A stretch of DNA of 64,000 bases from Scleropages formosus (GCF_900964775.1 NC_041818.1:18003332-18067331), one strand, 5' to 3'; positions 23,372-36,532 are shown, numbered from the stretch's first letter. The notes: a model not told the origin generated them from the sequence alone. Numbers and translations are program-made.

Positions 23372-24157
23372 TCCACGCTTCTCCGAGGTGCCTAACTCTG
23401 TTCACACTGCCACCGAGCGGTGTGGAAGATCATTACAATGGCAGGGCAACTGTTACTATTTCAACATGCCAGAAATTGAAAAAATAAAATAAATATGTGA
23501 AAATATAGAGAAAATGATACTGAAATATAGGCTACATCTCTATATTTGTCAGGAAACGACAGCTGAGAAACAATGTTTAATAAACATTATACATAGGTAC
23601 AGACCAAGTGTATACATTGTCCCAGTGAATACAATATATTTTAATATGTTACATGAAAAATGAAAATATCATTTATACTACGTAGAAATAGTACAGTTTT
23701 ATCAAAATCAAAATTAAAGCAATATCTATATTCATCCAATGTACGTATTTAAGTTTAACAGAACACTAGAGAATGGACGTCAGTGTTATTGTTCTTATGT
23801 TGTCTACAAACTGCCTCAAAAATATGTTTAAACAGTGTTTTCAAGCAAACCTATTGCAAGGTCTTTTTGAGAAGGAGAATGAAGGGTCAAGTATTCAGCC
23901 TTCTGTTACTGACAAACCGGGGTATTTCTGCTCTTCATTATCATATATAAAATAAGCTGTAAATATTTTTTGTGTTTTTAAATAGGGCTAGTTGATAATT
24001 AACAATACTTTTTTGGCCTGGTGCACACCAAAGTCTGCGATCTAAAGGGGTGATTTTTTAGCAGGACTGGTCAAATGGAGCTTCACACAAGCCTCAAGGA
24101 GCCAGGATAAAAGATATAAAGAATAACACATGAGGGCTTAGAGAAGGTTTTTCTCTT
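23372..24157. other. interval between pttg1 promoter and gabrp 3' end
   Basis: Strongly AT-rich, 0.8 kb. It must include the gabrp 3' UTR, but no clear minus-strand AATAAA was found close to the stop codon. No other feature seen. Confidence 0.5.
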
Positions 24158-27100
24158 TTAGATGAACAGGTAATAAAGCCAATACAGCACATTAACAAAG
24201 AAGAAAGAGAGCGGAAAGACAGTGCGGGCATACCGGTCAATGTTGTGAGGATTCTCAACGCTAAATATGGATTTTGCTTTGCGTGAGATATCTTTTATTG
24301 AAGACAGACTGCAACCTTTAAGCGGCTGTGTTCCTCCCTGCTCTTCTCTACTCGAAATGGACTGGCTTCTGACACCTTCTTGCTTGGGGCTTTGTTCCAT
24401 CAGCTTACTGGGATGGCTGGAGGTAACCAATGGTATGGCACCATTAGTGTTAGATTCATCAAACTCCCTCTGAAGATCCTGAGTAAATTAGGAGAAAAAA
24501 TATCCTTAAAAAATTATCACATATTTATATTATTTATATATTATTATTATTATAATTATGTTATAATTATACACTTTCATAAATTGAAGACACTACACAA
24601 AATAAGTTTGTATTAATTTGACACAAATTTTAATTTAGTTTAACACAATTAAATTATTTAATTAGCATCTAGAGATACCCTGATTTCCCGATGAAGGGAT
24701 GATACCGGTGTTTTGAGCACTAGGGGACAGACAGACAAACTTACTCTTTGCACGTCACTGATAGTCTGATGCTGCAATGTACAAAAGTGAGCACAGGCAT
24801 ACTCCAACAACGCCCCGAAGATGAAAGTGAAGCAGATGCCCAAATAGACATCAATGGCCTTGATGAAGCAGTTAGCATTGGGCAGGGATGTTCGGGAACC
24901 CATCATCAGAGTAGTCATGGTGAGGACTGTGGTTACACCTGACATAGGGAGGGACCAAATAAACACAAAAATATAATAGGGAGGAATCAGACTAAATTCT
25001 CAAGGAGTTTTGGTACATATGTTTTGTATAACTGTATGCATGACTATGGGGATGTGTGAAGACCATATGCAGGAAGAGCAAGCTACACCGGTGTTGTCCG
25101 GGATATATGTGGGATATTAAATTTTGAATTACAGAGCCTGTGACTGACCAATGCAGGTGCGAGCTGGGACCGAGGACTGACTGATCCAGAATGACACCCA
25201 GGACAGCACCACCAGGAGGGTGGATGGCACATAGGTCTCCAGAATGAAGAAAAGCACATTCCTGCGCAGGGAGAAATGTAGTACCAACCTTGGATACAAA
25301 CCTACCGTAAAAGGAAGAGAAAGAGAGGGGTCACTCTGGATAAAACATGCATTCAAATCACACAAACATAAAGTGTGCAAAACAGGTATGTCAGTCATAA
25401 AACATGCATTCATTTGTAGACACACTAGCAGTTACAAGTTGGAAAAGTAACCAATGGACAACATTTTGCAACTGTCATTTCATATGAAACTTATAGTGAT
25501 CAGTATATTCAAAACATGTCTATAATTTTCCATTCAGTAACCTTTGCTTGGAAAAATGTGCCGGCATTTGCCGAACAGAACTGAGAGTGCGAACGGTCAG
25601 AAAAAAAGAGTGTCAGTCTGCTCTGCGCATATCTAAACACGTCCACAAGTGTTAAAAAAAAAACTGCAGAAATAGACGCAAGTGCAAAAACACACCTGTC
25701 TCGTAGACAGCTTGTGACACAGAGGTGTAGTAGCTCTCCACGCTGTATTGGGCCAAACGGAGCGTGTCCAGGCCACGGACAGAGTCATTCCCACGCGTCC
25801 AGTAAAACACCACATCTTGCACGTTATATCCCCCTAAACACACACATGCTCACACAGTTTTAATGGCGTTTTCTAAATTCTCTGAAAGAGGCATACAGTA
25901 GTATATTTGAAAATGAACACTAATTAAATGTTGATAACGAAAGTGAAACCTCTACAATTATATTTAGTAATTAAAAACTGATCATACGGTGTTTTTTTTT
26001 TACGTTGTCTTGACTGATAATGTGACAGGGTTGAGGGAGCAGGGTGCTTTATGGGGATGTAGGGATGTGCAGAGCGGGCTGTCGCTCACAGCTCTCGAGC
26101 TGCAGGGAGCACACTTGTCTGTCCATCGGGTACTTGGTGAGGTCCATGTTACAGGCGATGGTGGCTGTGATGCTGCAACACAAGGCAGGAGGAGGTGGAG
26201 GGAGGGTGAATGCATTTGAGAGAACAGCGTCAGCATCGTGGCCCCAGGGCCGCACCGTACCGGAGCGCATAGAGCACCGTGCCGTTGCTGAAAATACGGA
26301 TGAGCCTGTTCTCCACGGTGACGTCATGCAGGAAAGATCGTTTGGAGTCTGGGATGAAAGTGTCGGGGATCCAGAGCAGAGAGACCAGCCGCCCATCCAT
26401 GCTCACACTCTCATTCCCAGGAAACACCAGCCGGGAGTCCGTCCAGCGTTGTCGCAAGAAGATGGTCGCTGTGTAGTCCTGTGAAGAAGAAAACGTACAG
26501 GAAGGACATACAGGAGTTCACGTTAGGGCGTGCTGAGAGAGTCTTACTCAATTAAATGAGCTTATGTGTATGTATGACGTAGTGTGCAAATACCATGTTA
26601 ATTTCAGAAATGGCATCTATGCTAGCAATGTCCAGACTCATCCCGATCTCCACAGGACCTTCTGAGGAGACATGAAAAAGAAATAAAGTACGAGCTTAGT
26701 GATCTATGTAAGACATGTATTGTAGACATGTATGTAAGCAACACTACACCATATCATTATGTATTTTAATACAGATTATATATTATGTTTCTTTATTATA
26801 TTATTATTATTATTATTACATTTGTTATTCACATACAGTTATACACACATACAGTTGCAAATTCAGGGTTTTTTAAAAACCATTTCATTGGTGGTTTCTT
26901 ATAGATGTACAGATCTCTGCTTTTTCTCCAGCTGAATTTGGAGAACAAGTTAATTTCAAGCTTAATAGTTTTTTCTTTATAGTTTAATTTTTTGCTTCAT
27001 TTCTAACGCTATCTAGTCTCAATGTTCTCTTCATTATCCAGAGATGAGTATTTTATGGATAATCTGTTTATTGTGAATTCCATTTTCACCATTGAAGTTG

Positions 27101-27849
27101 GGCCTCAAGTAGCGGTTGTACCCTTTCATCAGCTTCTGGATGGTGGGCAAAAGTTGAGAGTCATTCCAGTCGTCAAGCTGTGATGCGGAAAACACTCCTA
27201 AACTGCAGGAGGGAGAAGGGGGAGTAGGAAAATCAAGGATTAGAGATATGCTGTTCATTTGTGTTTTGTTAATAATATGTGAAGTTTTTGTGAGAAAATT
27301 CAATCTGCAGTCCTGATGATATTCAGTTTCAGAAGCTGGTCTGATAAACTGCCTGCTTTCACCTAAATGACACCAGTTTCAGCTCAACTCTGGACAGCCG
27401 CATTGCCCTTTGCTCATAGGATAAGTAAGAGTAGCGTGTGCTCTTTGCTGTGCTGTTACCACCACTATTGTACTGTGAGAGACTGTTCAGAACAGAGGCT
27501 AGTTAAACTGGATATGGTCTTTATAAATATGATATGTGCATATGCTAAATGGAAAATCCACATTTTGTAATTAAGGCGTTAGTCAGACCTACTTGTTACC
27601 TTAGGAAGGAGGTGTCATTAACATGAGATGACGGTGCAGTAATAACTATAACATTAAAGCTGGAAGATCATGAAATATTAAAGACTTCTGGGCGTATTCT
27701 AGGGACAAACCTGCCAAATCTAGCACAGTTTGGAAGAGTTCCCCGTCTCATTGCTGTCAGAGGACCTAGCAATCATTTCAATTTTTCGGTTCTCACCTTT
27801 GTTTTAAAGCCAGGCCTAAAGTCAGACAGGTCAAAAAAAGGATCTGCAT
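24158..27849 (-). CDS. gabrp: GABA-A receptor pi subunit, 9 coding exons, 446 aa
   Basis: Subunit of a ligand-gated chloride channel in the plasma membrane, in mammals mainly epithelial. Coding exons (minus strand): 27797-27849, 27090-27202, 26594-26661, 26261-26478, 26090-26172, 25696-25833, 25149-25301, 24745-24938, 24158-24478; phases agree throughout, 446 aa (human 440). Seen: signal peptide [14 protein letters not shown]; extracellular domain with [12 protein letters not shown] and [22 protein letters not shown]; Cys-loop C158-C172 ([15 protein letters not shown]); TM1 region [22 protein letters not shown]2 after PARTCIG ([19 protein letters not shown]); TM3 [20 protein letters not shown]; a variable cytoplasmic loop rich in serine and lysine; TM4 [28 protein letters not shown] and LRLAQY identify pi rather than other subunits. 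The start was chosen because only this frame gives a signal peptide and the right splice phase. The 5' UTR exon begins near 27871; further 5' exons and the promoter were not located. Confidence 0.95.
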
Positions 27850-29099
27850 TATCAAACCCAACTGACACGACCTGTAGCGAGAGAAAAGACGGAAATGTTA
27901 AGAACTCCCAGTGCACATTTGTCAGTTCGTGTCCTGTAAGCCTTAGGCTGTTTCCTGACATCTGAAGCCTGAACAACTTAAAAATAACGTGAATGTGAAA
28001 TTTTTAATATGTACTTTAAGAAGGAAAATTTTATACAATGTGACAGCGCTGCTTTCATGAGTTCAGAAACCGTAACGCCTGACTGAATAATTGAAGGCCA
28101 GCAGTTCTTCAGGCATGATGCATACTTTTCTGTTAAAACTGGTTTACACCTTAGGAGGTGAAGCAAAGTACGAAAAAGCAAAATGCAATGTCCCTGAGGA
28201 CAGCACTGCCTCTTTATTGCAGCACAGACTACAAACACACTGTTTACTGCACCAAAATGCATTTCTATGTTTATGCCTATTGTTTGTGTGTACTTAAATA
28301 TGATTTTAGATTGTGTAACTTTATTTATGGTGAACTTGATCTTAAATCACCAACTGAAATACTTTGCAGAAATGACTATGAAAACATGCCATTCGTCTGA
28401 ACAAAAAGTTATGAAATATCCAAATCAACAAAACGGTAATAGATTAATCAAAATAATGATAGTAGCAACAGGTTCCGTTTGGATCTAGGAAATAATTCTC
28501 TGACACCAGAAATGCTTGATCATTTCTAGTCCTGGAAGATAATCTATCAAAGAATGAACAGTACAAGGGATGGGATGACTCCGGATGCTTTCGGTCTGCC
28601 TCTGCCTTCGTACCTGTCTATTCCGCTGTCAGATCCTCTTTGTACTCCTGCTGCTTTCTTCTCACCCTGTGGAGTCTGTTGTCTGTGTCTGTCAGCTCTG
28701 TGATCATGAAGGTTTGGTTACCTGTGTCAGTTGCTATTGCGGAGTAGCACTCTCGCTCTCTTTCCTTCCCGTCCCTCCGAAAGTGCTCCGCTGATGGTGT
28801 ACCTGTGGCCGAATGATCCCTCTTGTGTCAGTAGCCCCTTTTATTATACCGCAGCTTTGCTTCCAGACTCACATCACCGCGCTCTCCCTCCCTCCCAGAG
28901 CTTCCTCTTGTCCCGTCATCTAGTATTCCTCTGTGTTCTGTCTTTTTCTTCCCTCTCATCAGGACCCCCCCCCCCAAACAAGCACACTCTGTTTCACCCT
29001 TTGTGTTTGTTGACAGTTACAGCATTTTGTCTCTATTAAGCTCCCTCTGCTTTGGGTGTTGTATAAATCACTGTAGTGAGCAGCAGTGAGGACGCATAT

Positions 29100-29101
<2 letters not shown>

Positions 29102-29130
<29 letters not shown>

Positions 29131-29131
29131 C
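29102..29131 (+). repeat. (GT)n microsatellite
   Basis: About 14 GT units in the gabrp upstream region, within a CT-rich stretch. Confidence 0.9.
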
Positions 29132-29938
29132 TCATGTTCATTTCTACCCCCTTAATCCTTTTCCGGTTTTTCTTTCTCTCTCTTTGCTGGTCTCACTAGA
29201 ATGACAGTTCACACAGTAGAATAAGAGTTACTGTTTTGTTCTTTGTCTCTTCCACTCTTCTGCTCTCTTGGCTTTTCTTATCCTTTACTGTCTCCTTGGG
29301 AACATATAGACAAGAGAAGCACAGATACACTGATACACAATAACTGGTATGGTATGCGATGTGTATAGTTCAATTGATCCACCCTCACTGATGAAATGGG
29401 CATTACGTCTTGTTCTGTCTGTCCTTCTTTTGCTGTGTCTTGCCTGTCTCTGACTCACTCTTGTCTTTGGTCCCTTTTATTCACTCCATTCCATGTTTCA
29501 GCATATTAAGACCCTCTTTTCTTCTTTTTCTCTTTTTAATGTTCTTCAGCAATGTTTCTCTTCTGTGTCTCTTCTGTCTCTATTCCACTGTCCACTTACT
29601 TTGTCACACAGAGTAACACAGTCCTTGGGGACTGCGGAACTGCATGCACTAGATAGAAGATCACCCAGTGGTGTAACAACAAAGGAAGTTCACTGCTTCA
29701 TGTCCGGGGAGGGAAGGTCCTGTGTTGTACCTATCCAGCTGTGAATGTTAATTAAGCTTTGTAAGTGATTAAACTTTACATAAAGGCTTCATCTGAACAA
29801 TGAAATTGCTATAACATTCAACCAAGCTTGATAAGAATGTAGTAGCGATACCTGGTAACTCAGTGATAACCGAAGCACGAATACACTGTTCCACCATAGT
29901 CTGAAATGTGTACGTGATATGCAATGTGTAATGATGTA

Positions 29939-30158
29939 CACACACACACACACACACACATTTTCAGAACCACTTGTCCCTTACGGGGTCATGGGGAACC
30001 GGAGCCTACCCGGTAACACAGGGCGTAAGGCCGGAGGGGGAAGGGGACACACCCAGGACGGGACGCCAGTCCGTCACAAGGCACCCCAAGCAGGACTCGA
30101 ACCCCAGACCCACCGGAGAGTAGGACTGCGGTCCAACCCACTGCGCCACCGTACCCCC
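29939..30158 (-). mobile_element. GC-rich tRNA-derived SINE (family A), complete copy
   Basis: Reverse orientation in the gabrp-nhp2 interval. Its tail is the CA repeat at 29939-29960. A perfect 14-base duplication TGTGTAATGATGTA flanks it (29925-29938 and 30159-30172). A- and B-box regions are intact on its own strand. Confidence 0.88.
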
Positions 30159-30828
30159 TGTGTAATGATGTAATGATATGTAATTGTGTCTGATTCATAT
30201 GATGGCATGGAATATGTGCTTTTAACAGCATTTTATTCTTACTGTGTGTGCACGTATATGTATTTGTGTGTTCCCACTGTCATGAGGGTGAATTTGATCA
30301 GCATGGGGGACAGGACTCAGAGAACCAGAGATGTATGTGATGGGTTGACTCATCTTCTGCCTGAAGGAAGACCCGTCAGCACCTGACTTGTGAAGGTCTC
30401 TCACTCATCTTCCTGGACTTTCCCAAACTGCCCTCCCTCTGCTTGTTTCAGTGACACAAAAAACTGACATAACGACAAGGATCTGACACAGTGAGACTCG
30501 GAAAGAAACGACTCGAGACCTAGGATGGTCAGTATGTGCTCAAGAAGTGATACTGCCACTGCCATTACTGTTAGCTTATTTTGAATTTCTCATTACATTT
30601 CCACTCTCTGATTGGATGATTCCTCTGTGACCAAACCAATTTTGAACAATTTATCTGGGGAAAACACAGTATCAACCCATCACATGCAAAGCGGGGCCAG
30701 ATAACAGGAATATAATCAGATTGTCTCCTTTGAAGTCTCTCTGTACTCTATGGAGGAAAACACATTGAAACACATTTCAAATGGGAAGGTATTTTAAAAC
30801 CTGAGGGATGGGGGGCTTACTGACAGCA

Positions 30829-30850
30829 AAAAAAAAAAAAAAAAAAAAAA
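30829..30850 (+). repeat. poly-A tract
   Basis: About 22 A. Similar homopolymers of more than 15 bases occur at 4803-4818 (A), 12499-12516 (T), 17431-17448 (A), 37831-37854 (T) and 38928-38952 (T). Some mark SINE tails; most have no assignable source. Confidence 0.9.
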
Positions 30851-32089
30851 CATGTATCTCTCATCTGTATTACAAGGGGTATCACCTTGGTTTCACCCTC
30901 TTTTGTTACACTTCTGACTCCTTCAAGCAGAGGCAGGGGCACTATCTGGAGCTAAGTACTTGCTCAGATCATCTTTTTTTCCATTTAGTAAACTACACCA
31001 CAAATGGGAACCCATGCCCCCCATGAGGATAGCCACAAACTCAAGTTACAGCTGCTTTTTCTCCACTGTGCTGCATTGTTCTTAAGAGACTCTTTCATCC
31101 AAACCCAGGAGGTGATTTTTCCCTCCATCTGTTTAACTCTCTGTGCAATCCAAAGAGCTCCGCGGTGTATTAAAACTTCTGCTAACGCCTACTTTCCATG
31201 TATGCTTGTAAAGATTCAGGCCTTGCTGATGGCACTTATGCTCCCATTGTCATATTGTGTCAGCTTTTTATTGGTAATGTGGATCATGTTTTCAATAATC
31301 ATGTATTAGGAAAGTTAAACAGTAATATTTCCTATATATTGTACTTTTCAAATGGTTTACAAAGAACAAGGAACAACTAAGAAAACTTATCATAATGAGC
31401 CCCAGAGTTCAAATTCTAAGTATTCAGTGTCCCAGAAATTTCAGTTTTTTAATTCAATGTTAGATTGACATGAACTGCAGTTCTGTGTGATTCATAGTTC
31501 ATGACTCCTGACTGAACATGTTAGAACCTCAGTGCTCCCTCCCCTCTGATGACGTCCAATTGGCCGTGTTTCAAAGATGTCAAAGATGGCATATTAATAA
31601 ACAGCCATAAGAACTGAAGGTAGACTTGTCGCACTGCACTACAGGGGCAGTCATATAATTGTTCCAGCTCTTTATTTTTGGTGAAAGCTTTAGGCTTGCT
31701 GGTTTTTTAGTCCCTTAGCGTGTGTAAGTATTAGGCCAGTATTAGTCACTATGGGGAAGGCAAAACAGCAGCCTCAGTGGAGTGTAACTCTTCGACAAGC
31801 TTCTCCTGTTTGCAATTCCTCTTTATGTCAGGAAAACTCACCTCAAATCGAAATAGTTGGGGAAATTGCACGGGACTTCCCATGCTCCGCACCACCTTTT
31901 CTCAGGAGTTTTAAAAATATGTACCGTTAAATTGAGCTCAGTGTGAAAGAAGAACGTAGCACACAAACTGCCATACAAATTCCCTCATATGTTGTATGTA
32001 GTGCAGATATTTGCACTCAGTAAATACCTCTATAAAGACCTCTTAACAGTTTCTCCCTACACCTGTCAAAAACTGTGAATTAGAGTGAC

Positions 32090-32345
32090 GTACAGTAATG
32101 ATTAACTAGTGTAATGCTCCACCTATTTATACAGCAGAGCAGTGTAACACACACTCCCTCACACACACTAAGTCACTAGCTCACCTGAAACACAGGTTTT
32201 AGAACAGTGAGAGGAAACGAGAGCATGTGGAGGAAATCCACAAGAACAAGAGGAGAATATGCAAATTCCACAAAAACTGAGCTGGATTTGGACCCATGTT
32301 TATTTCATCAGCTCTACCCACTTTACCACATGTCCACAGTAATAC
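32090..32345 (+). mobile_element. dispersed fish repeat (family C)
   Basis: AGTGAGAGGAAACGAGAGCA, TGGAGGAAATCCACAAGAAC, GAGAATATGCAAATTCCAC and GCTGGATTTGGACCCATG match the 3' half of the copy at 51625 in order. Confidence 0.45.
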
Positions 32346-33235
32346 AGACAGTTCAGTAACACAGTGAAATAACACAATTTAGAGATCACCGCTAGTATAA
32401 ATTAAACAAAGACGGACACATTTCACCTAATAAAAAAACACTGCACACAATGCACTCTCAAACCCCCAGAGACACCATGAAACAAATCAAATACCATCAA
32501 AGACAGACAGATTTATGATCCAAATTGACACGTCAGAGGAAATAGGGCGTGAAAGAGCAACGTTTGGGGGTAAGAGCTCTGAGGACTGGAATGCCAAATG
32601 TGGAGACTTCCTTCCGAGGGGACATTTCAACAAGGGATGCAGCTGGGAAGACTTTACCTGTGGCTTATGCCAGGAGAAAATGCATGAACCATCAGGGAGA
32701 TGCGGAGTGAGGGACTGAGTTCTGGGGAAAAGAATGAAGGGCTCTGGGGGTAGTAATGCTTTTGTCATTAGTTCATCTGGGAATATGCAAATCCAGATTT
32801 GTCAGTCAATCCTACCTTCAGCCACTTTCTCACTTAACCTTGATATTACACAGGGTAACATCTGTCCTCTATCTCTTTATCTATCCTCATCCACAGAGGA
32901 CACAGGAAGTTACTTCTTCCCCCTGCTTTTGCTTTCCACCACATTTTCCTTTTCTCTTCTGTTGATCTTAGACTTAATATGGCTTTGTACATTGCATCTC
33001 ATGAATGAAGATTGTAATCGGCTGGAAAACTGTTACCCCACTATTTTAGTCCTGGATTAAAGGAGGCATTGTCACAAATCTAATTCTTTCAGGCTCTGAT
33101 TCTCATGTGCTCCAGCACACCTGCAATTTATGTGGTTCACCCACCTGATGACCAGACAGAGGGAAGTTTGAGCCACCTGATTGTTCAGAAAATTGATAAT
33201 TAAATAAAAACACTTTTCCTGTGTATTGTGTTAGT

Positions 33236-33345
33236 ATGTCCAGGAGGGGTGGGTGGTCAGTTGACCTCGTACTCCCAGAAGTTCATTCTCTTCCAACAGC
33301 CTCAGGAGTTTTATTTTCTACTGGCATTTTCTTGTACAAGTCGGC
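33236..33345 (+). mobile_element. LINE 3'-end fragment (second family)
   Basis: TATGTCCAGGAGGGGTGGGT and GACCTCGTACTCCCAGAAG match the copy at 50165; the terminal tail is absent. Confidence 0.4.
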
Positions 33346-34530
33346 ATGAATCCTGATTATTCCTCGCACTGATTGCTAATTGTTCCTTCTCTTTTTGTGT
33401 TGCCGCATTTCTATTTATATTCTCTTTAAAATCAAGTCAACATTCTATGCAGGCCACTTTACAGAAATAAATAGTATTAAACTGAAAATTTGTTTTGGAC
33501 AGAATTTGCCTCTAAAGAAAAGGGCTTGGAGAATCAAGTCTTCTGCTGCCTTTTGCCCTTTAATATACCAACATTATTATTTATAAAAAAAATATGCCTG
33601 CATTATTTTTATAAAAAAAGCTTCTGTGCTGAAACAATCCATATCTCTTGGCTGTACCGTCATTTCAAGCAGTAATAGCCAACATTTGCAACATTAGTGA
33701 TGGTGTCTTTTAAATCAATGTAGTGGCACCTTGACAAAAAAGTATCAGTTCTTTCAAAAGCATGAAAAATTTCTGGGTAATTCCAAACTTTTGAGCCCTA
33801 GTGTGTCTCCTCCAATCCACTAAAGACCCCTATACGTTCACAGTGCAGGACAAACGAAGGGTCACTTCATTACAAACTTGAGAATGTGCCAGTAACACCA
33901 GTCTTAACCAGGCTTAAAGAATATGTAGAAATAAGCCTGCAAGAAACTGTAACAAAAGTTAAACTTTACAAAATCACTGTACACCAAGTACCACTGGTGC
34001 AATTCTCCCTGTCCAGCTGTTCACTGAAAACACAAAAGTCTGATTAATATGTACTCCTGGGTCTTCAATTCCCACCTTTTCACATTTATACTCATTTATT
34101 AGTTTAAACTTTCAACACATTCCCCTGTCCAATGGAAAGAAGTTTAAAAAAAAAAAAAATACAATATCTTTTTTTCATACTGAATTTGCGCATAACAACA
34201 ATAATAATGCTTTCGTCTGTTGCTGAAGTGAATTTCACAGTAGTGTTTCCTGCAGAGAATCACCAAATTGTCAGGTATTGGGGGACCGAAACATCCATAT
34301 TAGGCAATAAACTACGTCTTGCTTGGGACAGGAATCCCTTCCATTTTACATTTTCGGCCTATGGTTCTCTAAAGCGTACACTCGCTTCACAGTTTGCGAA
34401 CAAAATTTGGAGTGAAATTTTGCTAGTGTAGCTAGTAAAAGGAAGACTGCAACCTGTAATGACGCTACTCATCCTGCAGGTGGCAACAGTACCAAAACAC
34501 TGCACCACATTCACTAGTACAGAAGAATGG

Positions 34531-34555
34531 CAGGAAGTGACGTAATTGTTCCGGT
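34531..34555 (+). promoter_or_regulatory. nhp2 core promoter: ETS and CRE-like sites
   Basis: About 90-105 bases before the nhp2 ATG are an ETS-like CAGGAAGTGA (34531-34540), an overlapping CRE-like TGACGTAA (34538-34545) and a reverse ETS-like TTCCGG just after. No TATA box is visible. This is the usual layout of ribosome-biogenesis promoters; factor binding is inferred. Confidence 0.45.
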
Positions 34556-34635
34556 AGCGCTGCCATCCATGTGTTTGAGTTCTTGTACCGATCACGCTTT
34601 GGAGAGCGAGAGGCCGTTAGATTTAATAGGAGAAA

Positions 34636-35931
34636 ATGACAAAGACCAAGAAGGAGAAGCAAGCGACGGAGGAGGAGGCGACTGGGACAGAGAAGTCTTA
34701 CCAAGAGTTAATCGCTAATATTAACCCAATTGCGCAGCCTTTAGCCTCAAGGAAACTGAGTAAAAAGCTGTACAAATGCGTGAAGAAAGGTACGTCGTAC
34801 GCGCGTGCGCCGTGCTCTGGTTTCGCGTGTAGATAGATGTAACCTGAAGACTGTGTAATACTCTTTTACGGTGTTGATTATTAATAATAAAATAGTTTTC
34901 AACGTTAACAGTGCTTTTCTGAAATGTGAAGAACGCTTTGCTACGTAGCAGCTAGGAAATGAAGACTAAGTTGGCATGATTGTGTTTACATAACTAGTAT
35001 AGCATCAAAATGTTTGAATCAGTTTAATCATGCCTTTTTCTTTTTTTTTAAAATCAGCTGCTAAACTGAAGCGGATCCGCAGAGGGGTGAAGGAGGTTCA
35101 GAAGTTCATAAACAAGGGAGAGAAAGGGTAAGCCACAGGAGGCCCAGTGTTGTTGACCTTTCAGTTGCTGTGGTGCACGTGAGCAGGAACTGCTCAGATT
35201 TTTTTCCTACACTGAGTGTTCTGTTCTCGTACAGGATTGTGGTCCTTGCGGGAGACACACTGCCCATCGATGTTTACTGCCACTTGCCCATCATGTGTGA
35301 GGACAGGAGCTTGCCCTATGCGTACATACCCTCTAAAGTGGTGAGTATCCGCCCACCGGGTATTATGACCATGGCCTTGTAGACCTGGGAACTTGAGTCT
35401 CCAGGAAAGGTCTAGTTCTAGTACTGTAGGAAATTGTCCAGCTGTTATGACCTTTTATGTAATGGACGCATTTGTCCGAGGTGACTTAACAATGTTAAAA
35501 TAATCAGATTTAGTAAGAACAAATTAATACATCTTTTCATTTATGCAGCAGTGTATTCTTACTGTTTCAGTTGAGAAACGATCAATACAGTAGCAGTGGG
35601 GTTCCTTCAGCAGGAACTTTCAGACTGCAAGGCAACAGTGCACTAAATGATGCCACTGTGTACTGTTTGCCAGCAATTCTTCTATATTAAGCAGTTTGAA
35701 CTGCAGAAGGCAATGGTGTTTTTTTAGAGCAGTAATATTGTTTAAATCTGCAAATCTACATAGTGTTGTTTAGCACACCGTTGAACAAGATTGTTGCTTC
35801 TTTAGGACCTAGGCTCATCAGCTGGCTCCAAACGACCCACCTGTGTGATCATGATAAAGCCCCACGAAGATTATCAGGAGGCATACAATGAGTGTTCGGA
35901 AGAGGTGTCAGCCCTGCCCAAACCCATTTGA
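34636..35931 (+). CDS. nhp2: H/ACA ribonucleoprotein complex subunit NHP2, 4 exons, 151 aa
   Basis: L7Ae-family RNA-binding core protein of H/ACA snoRNPs, acting in rRNA pseudouridylation in nucleolus and Cajal bodies and in the telomerase RNP. Exons 34636-34789, 35058-35127, 35235-35340, 35806-35931; phases 1/2/0 agree and total 151 aa (human 153). Seen: lysine- and glutamate-rich start (MTKTKKEKQATEEE), then YQELIANINPIAQPLASRKL, the L7Ae core (IRRGVKEVQKFINKGEKG, VVLAGDTLPIDVYCHLP, CEDRSLPYAYIPSK) and the conserved end SKRPTCVIMIKPHEDYQEAY. The Val and Tyr positions altered in human dyskeratosis congenita (V126, Y139) are unchanged. The promoter lacks a TATA box and has ETS- and CRE-like sites, usual for a housekeeping gene. 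Confidence 0.96.
35455..35575 (-). mobile_element. diverged SINE-like fragment in nhp2 intron 3
   Basis: CATTTGTCCGAGGTGACTTA then AACAATGTTAA and, further on, CATTTATGCAGCAGTGTATT resemble a reversed SINE 3' region (tail core GTAAGTCACC, then AAATG). Too diverged to assign firmly. Confidence 0.35.
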
Positions 35932-36417
35932 GCATGGACATAGACAGTTCTGGCTGATCTGGCGTGAACTCCTGAACATTCAGTGAAGAATTTTGAGAGT
36001 CATCCACATAACAGCAGGTTTTGGTATTGGCCCTCATCTATCCTCCATCTGATGGTCCATTCCTTCATCTTTCTGGCTTTTATATTCTTCATTTCTTGAC
36101 CAAAGATAAGTGCATCCATCCACTCTCTGGGGACCATCAAGAGCAATCTTCATTTCACTGTGCCTTCTGTTGAAATGCACAGTAAACTTTAATTTTTTTT
36201 TTTTCCCCCCAGTGGGAAATTATACAGTGGAGAAGCAATTTTTCTTTTATAGACCCTACAGTAGCCCTCATATTAACCACTAGAAAAGATGTTAATAGTG
36301 GGGATGTGTCTTATCTACTGTTACTTCATGACCATTTGTTCAGATATTTTTGTAGTTTAAAAAGTTGTTAGCAGTGTGATTAAATACCTTTGGATTTTTT
36401 CCTAATTTGAAGTTCTA

Positions 36418-36423
36418 ATTAAA
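36418..36423 (+). terminator. nhp2 polyadenylation signal (variant)
   Basis: ATTAAA about 490 bases after the nhp2 stop; another ATTAAA lies at 36379-36384. No canonical AATAAA is nearer, so one of these variants is likely used. Confidence 0.4.
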
Positions 36424-36489
36424 GATATCCCTTACCTATTTAAGTCATCATGCCATTTGTCATGCATGAATATGAAATGGTCATCCAAG

Positions 36490-36532
36490 TTGCATTTTAC
36501 ATTTCTTTATTTAGCAGACACTTTTCTTTTTT
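36490..36532 (-). mobile_element. LINE/SINE 3'-tail fragment
   Basis: TTTACATTTCTTTATTTAGC followed by AGACACTTTTC is the reverse of the common tail (GTCTGCTAAATGAATAAATG). Only the last 40 bases remain, just after nhp2. Confidence 0.45.

Larger units (their letters stand above)
27872..34530. other. gabrp-nhp2 head-to-head interval
   Basis: 6.6 kb. Holds presumably the gabrp promoter and 5' exons (not located), a CT-rich plus strand from about 28570 to 29620, a GT microsatellite, family A SINE 29939-30158, a poly-A, a family C repeat 32090-32345 and a LINE end 33236-33345. A 59-codon open frame at 31751-31930 (start MGKAKQQPQW) is unassigned. No recognised gene. Confidence 0.5.

Noticed and set aside
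26044-26484. 146-codon open frame antisense to gabrp exons 4-5
   Set aside because: Shadow of conserved coding sequence on the opposite strand.
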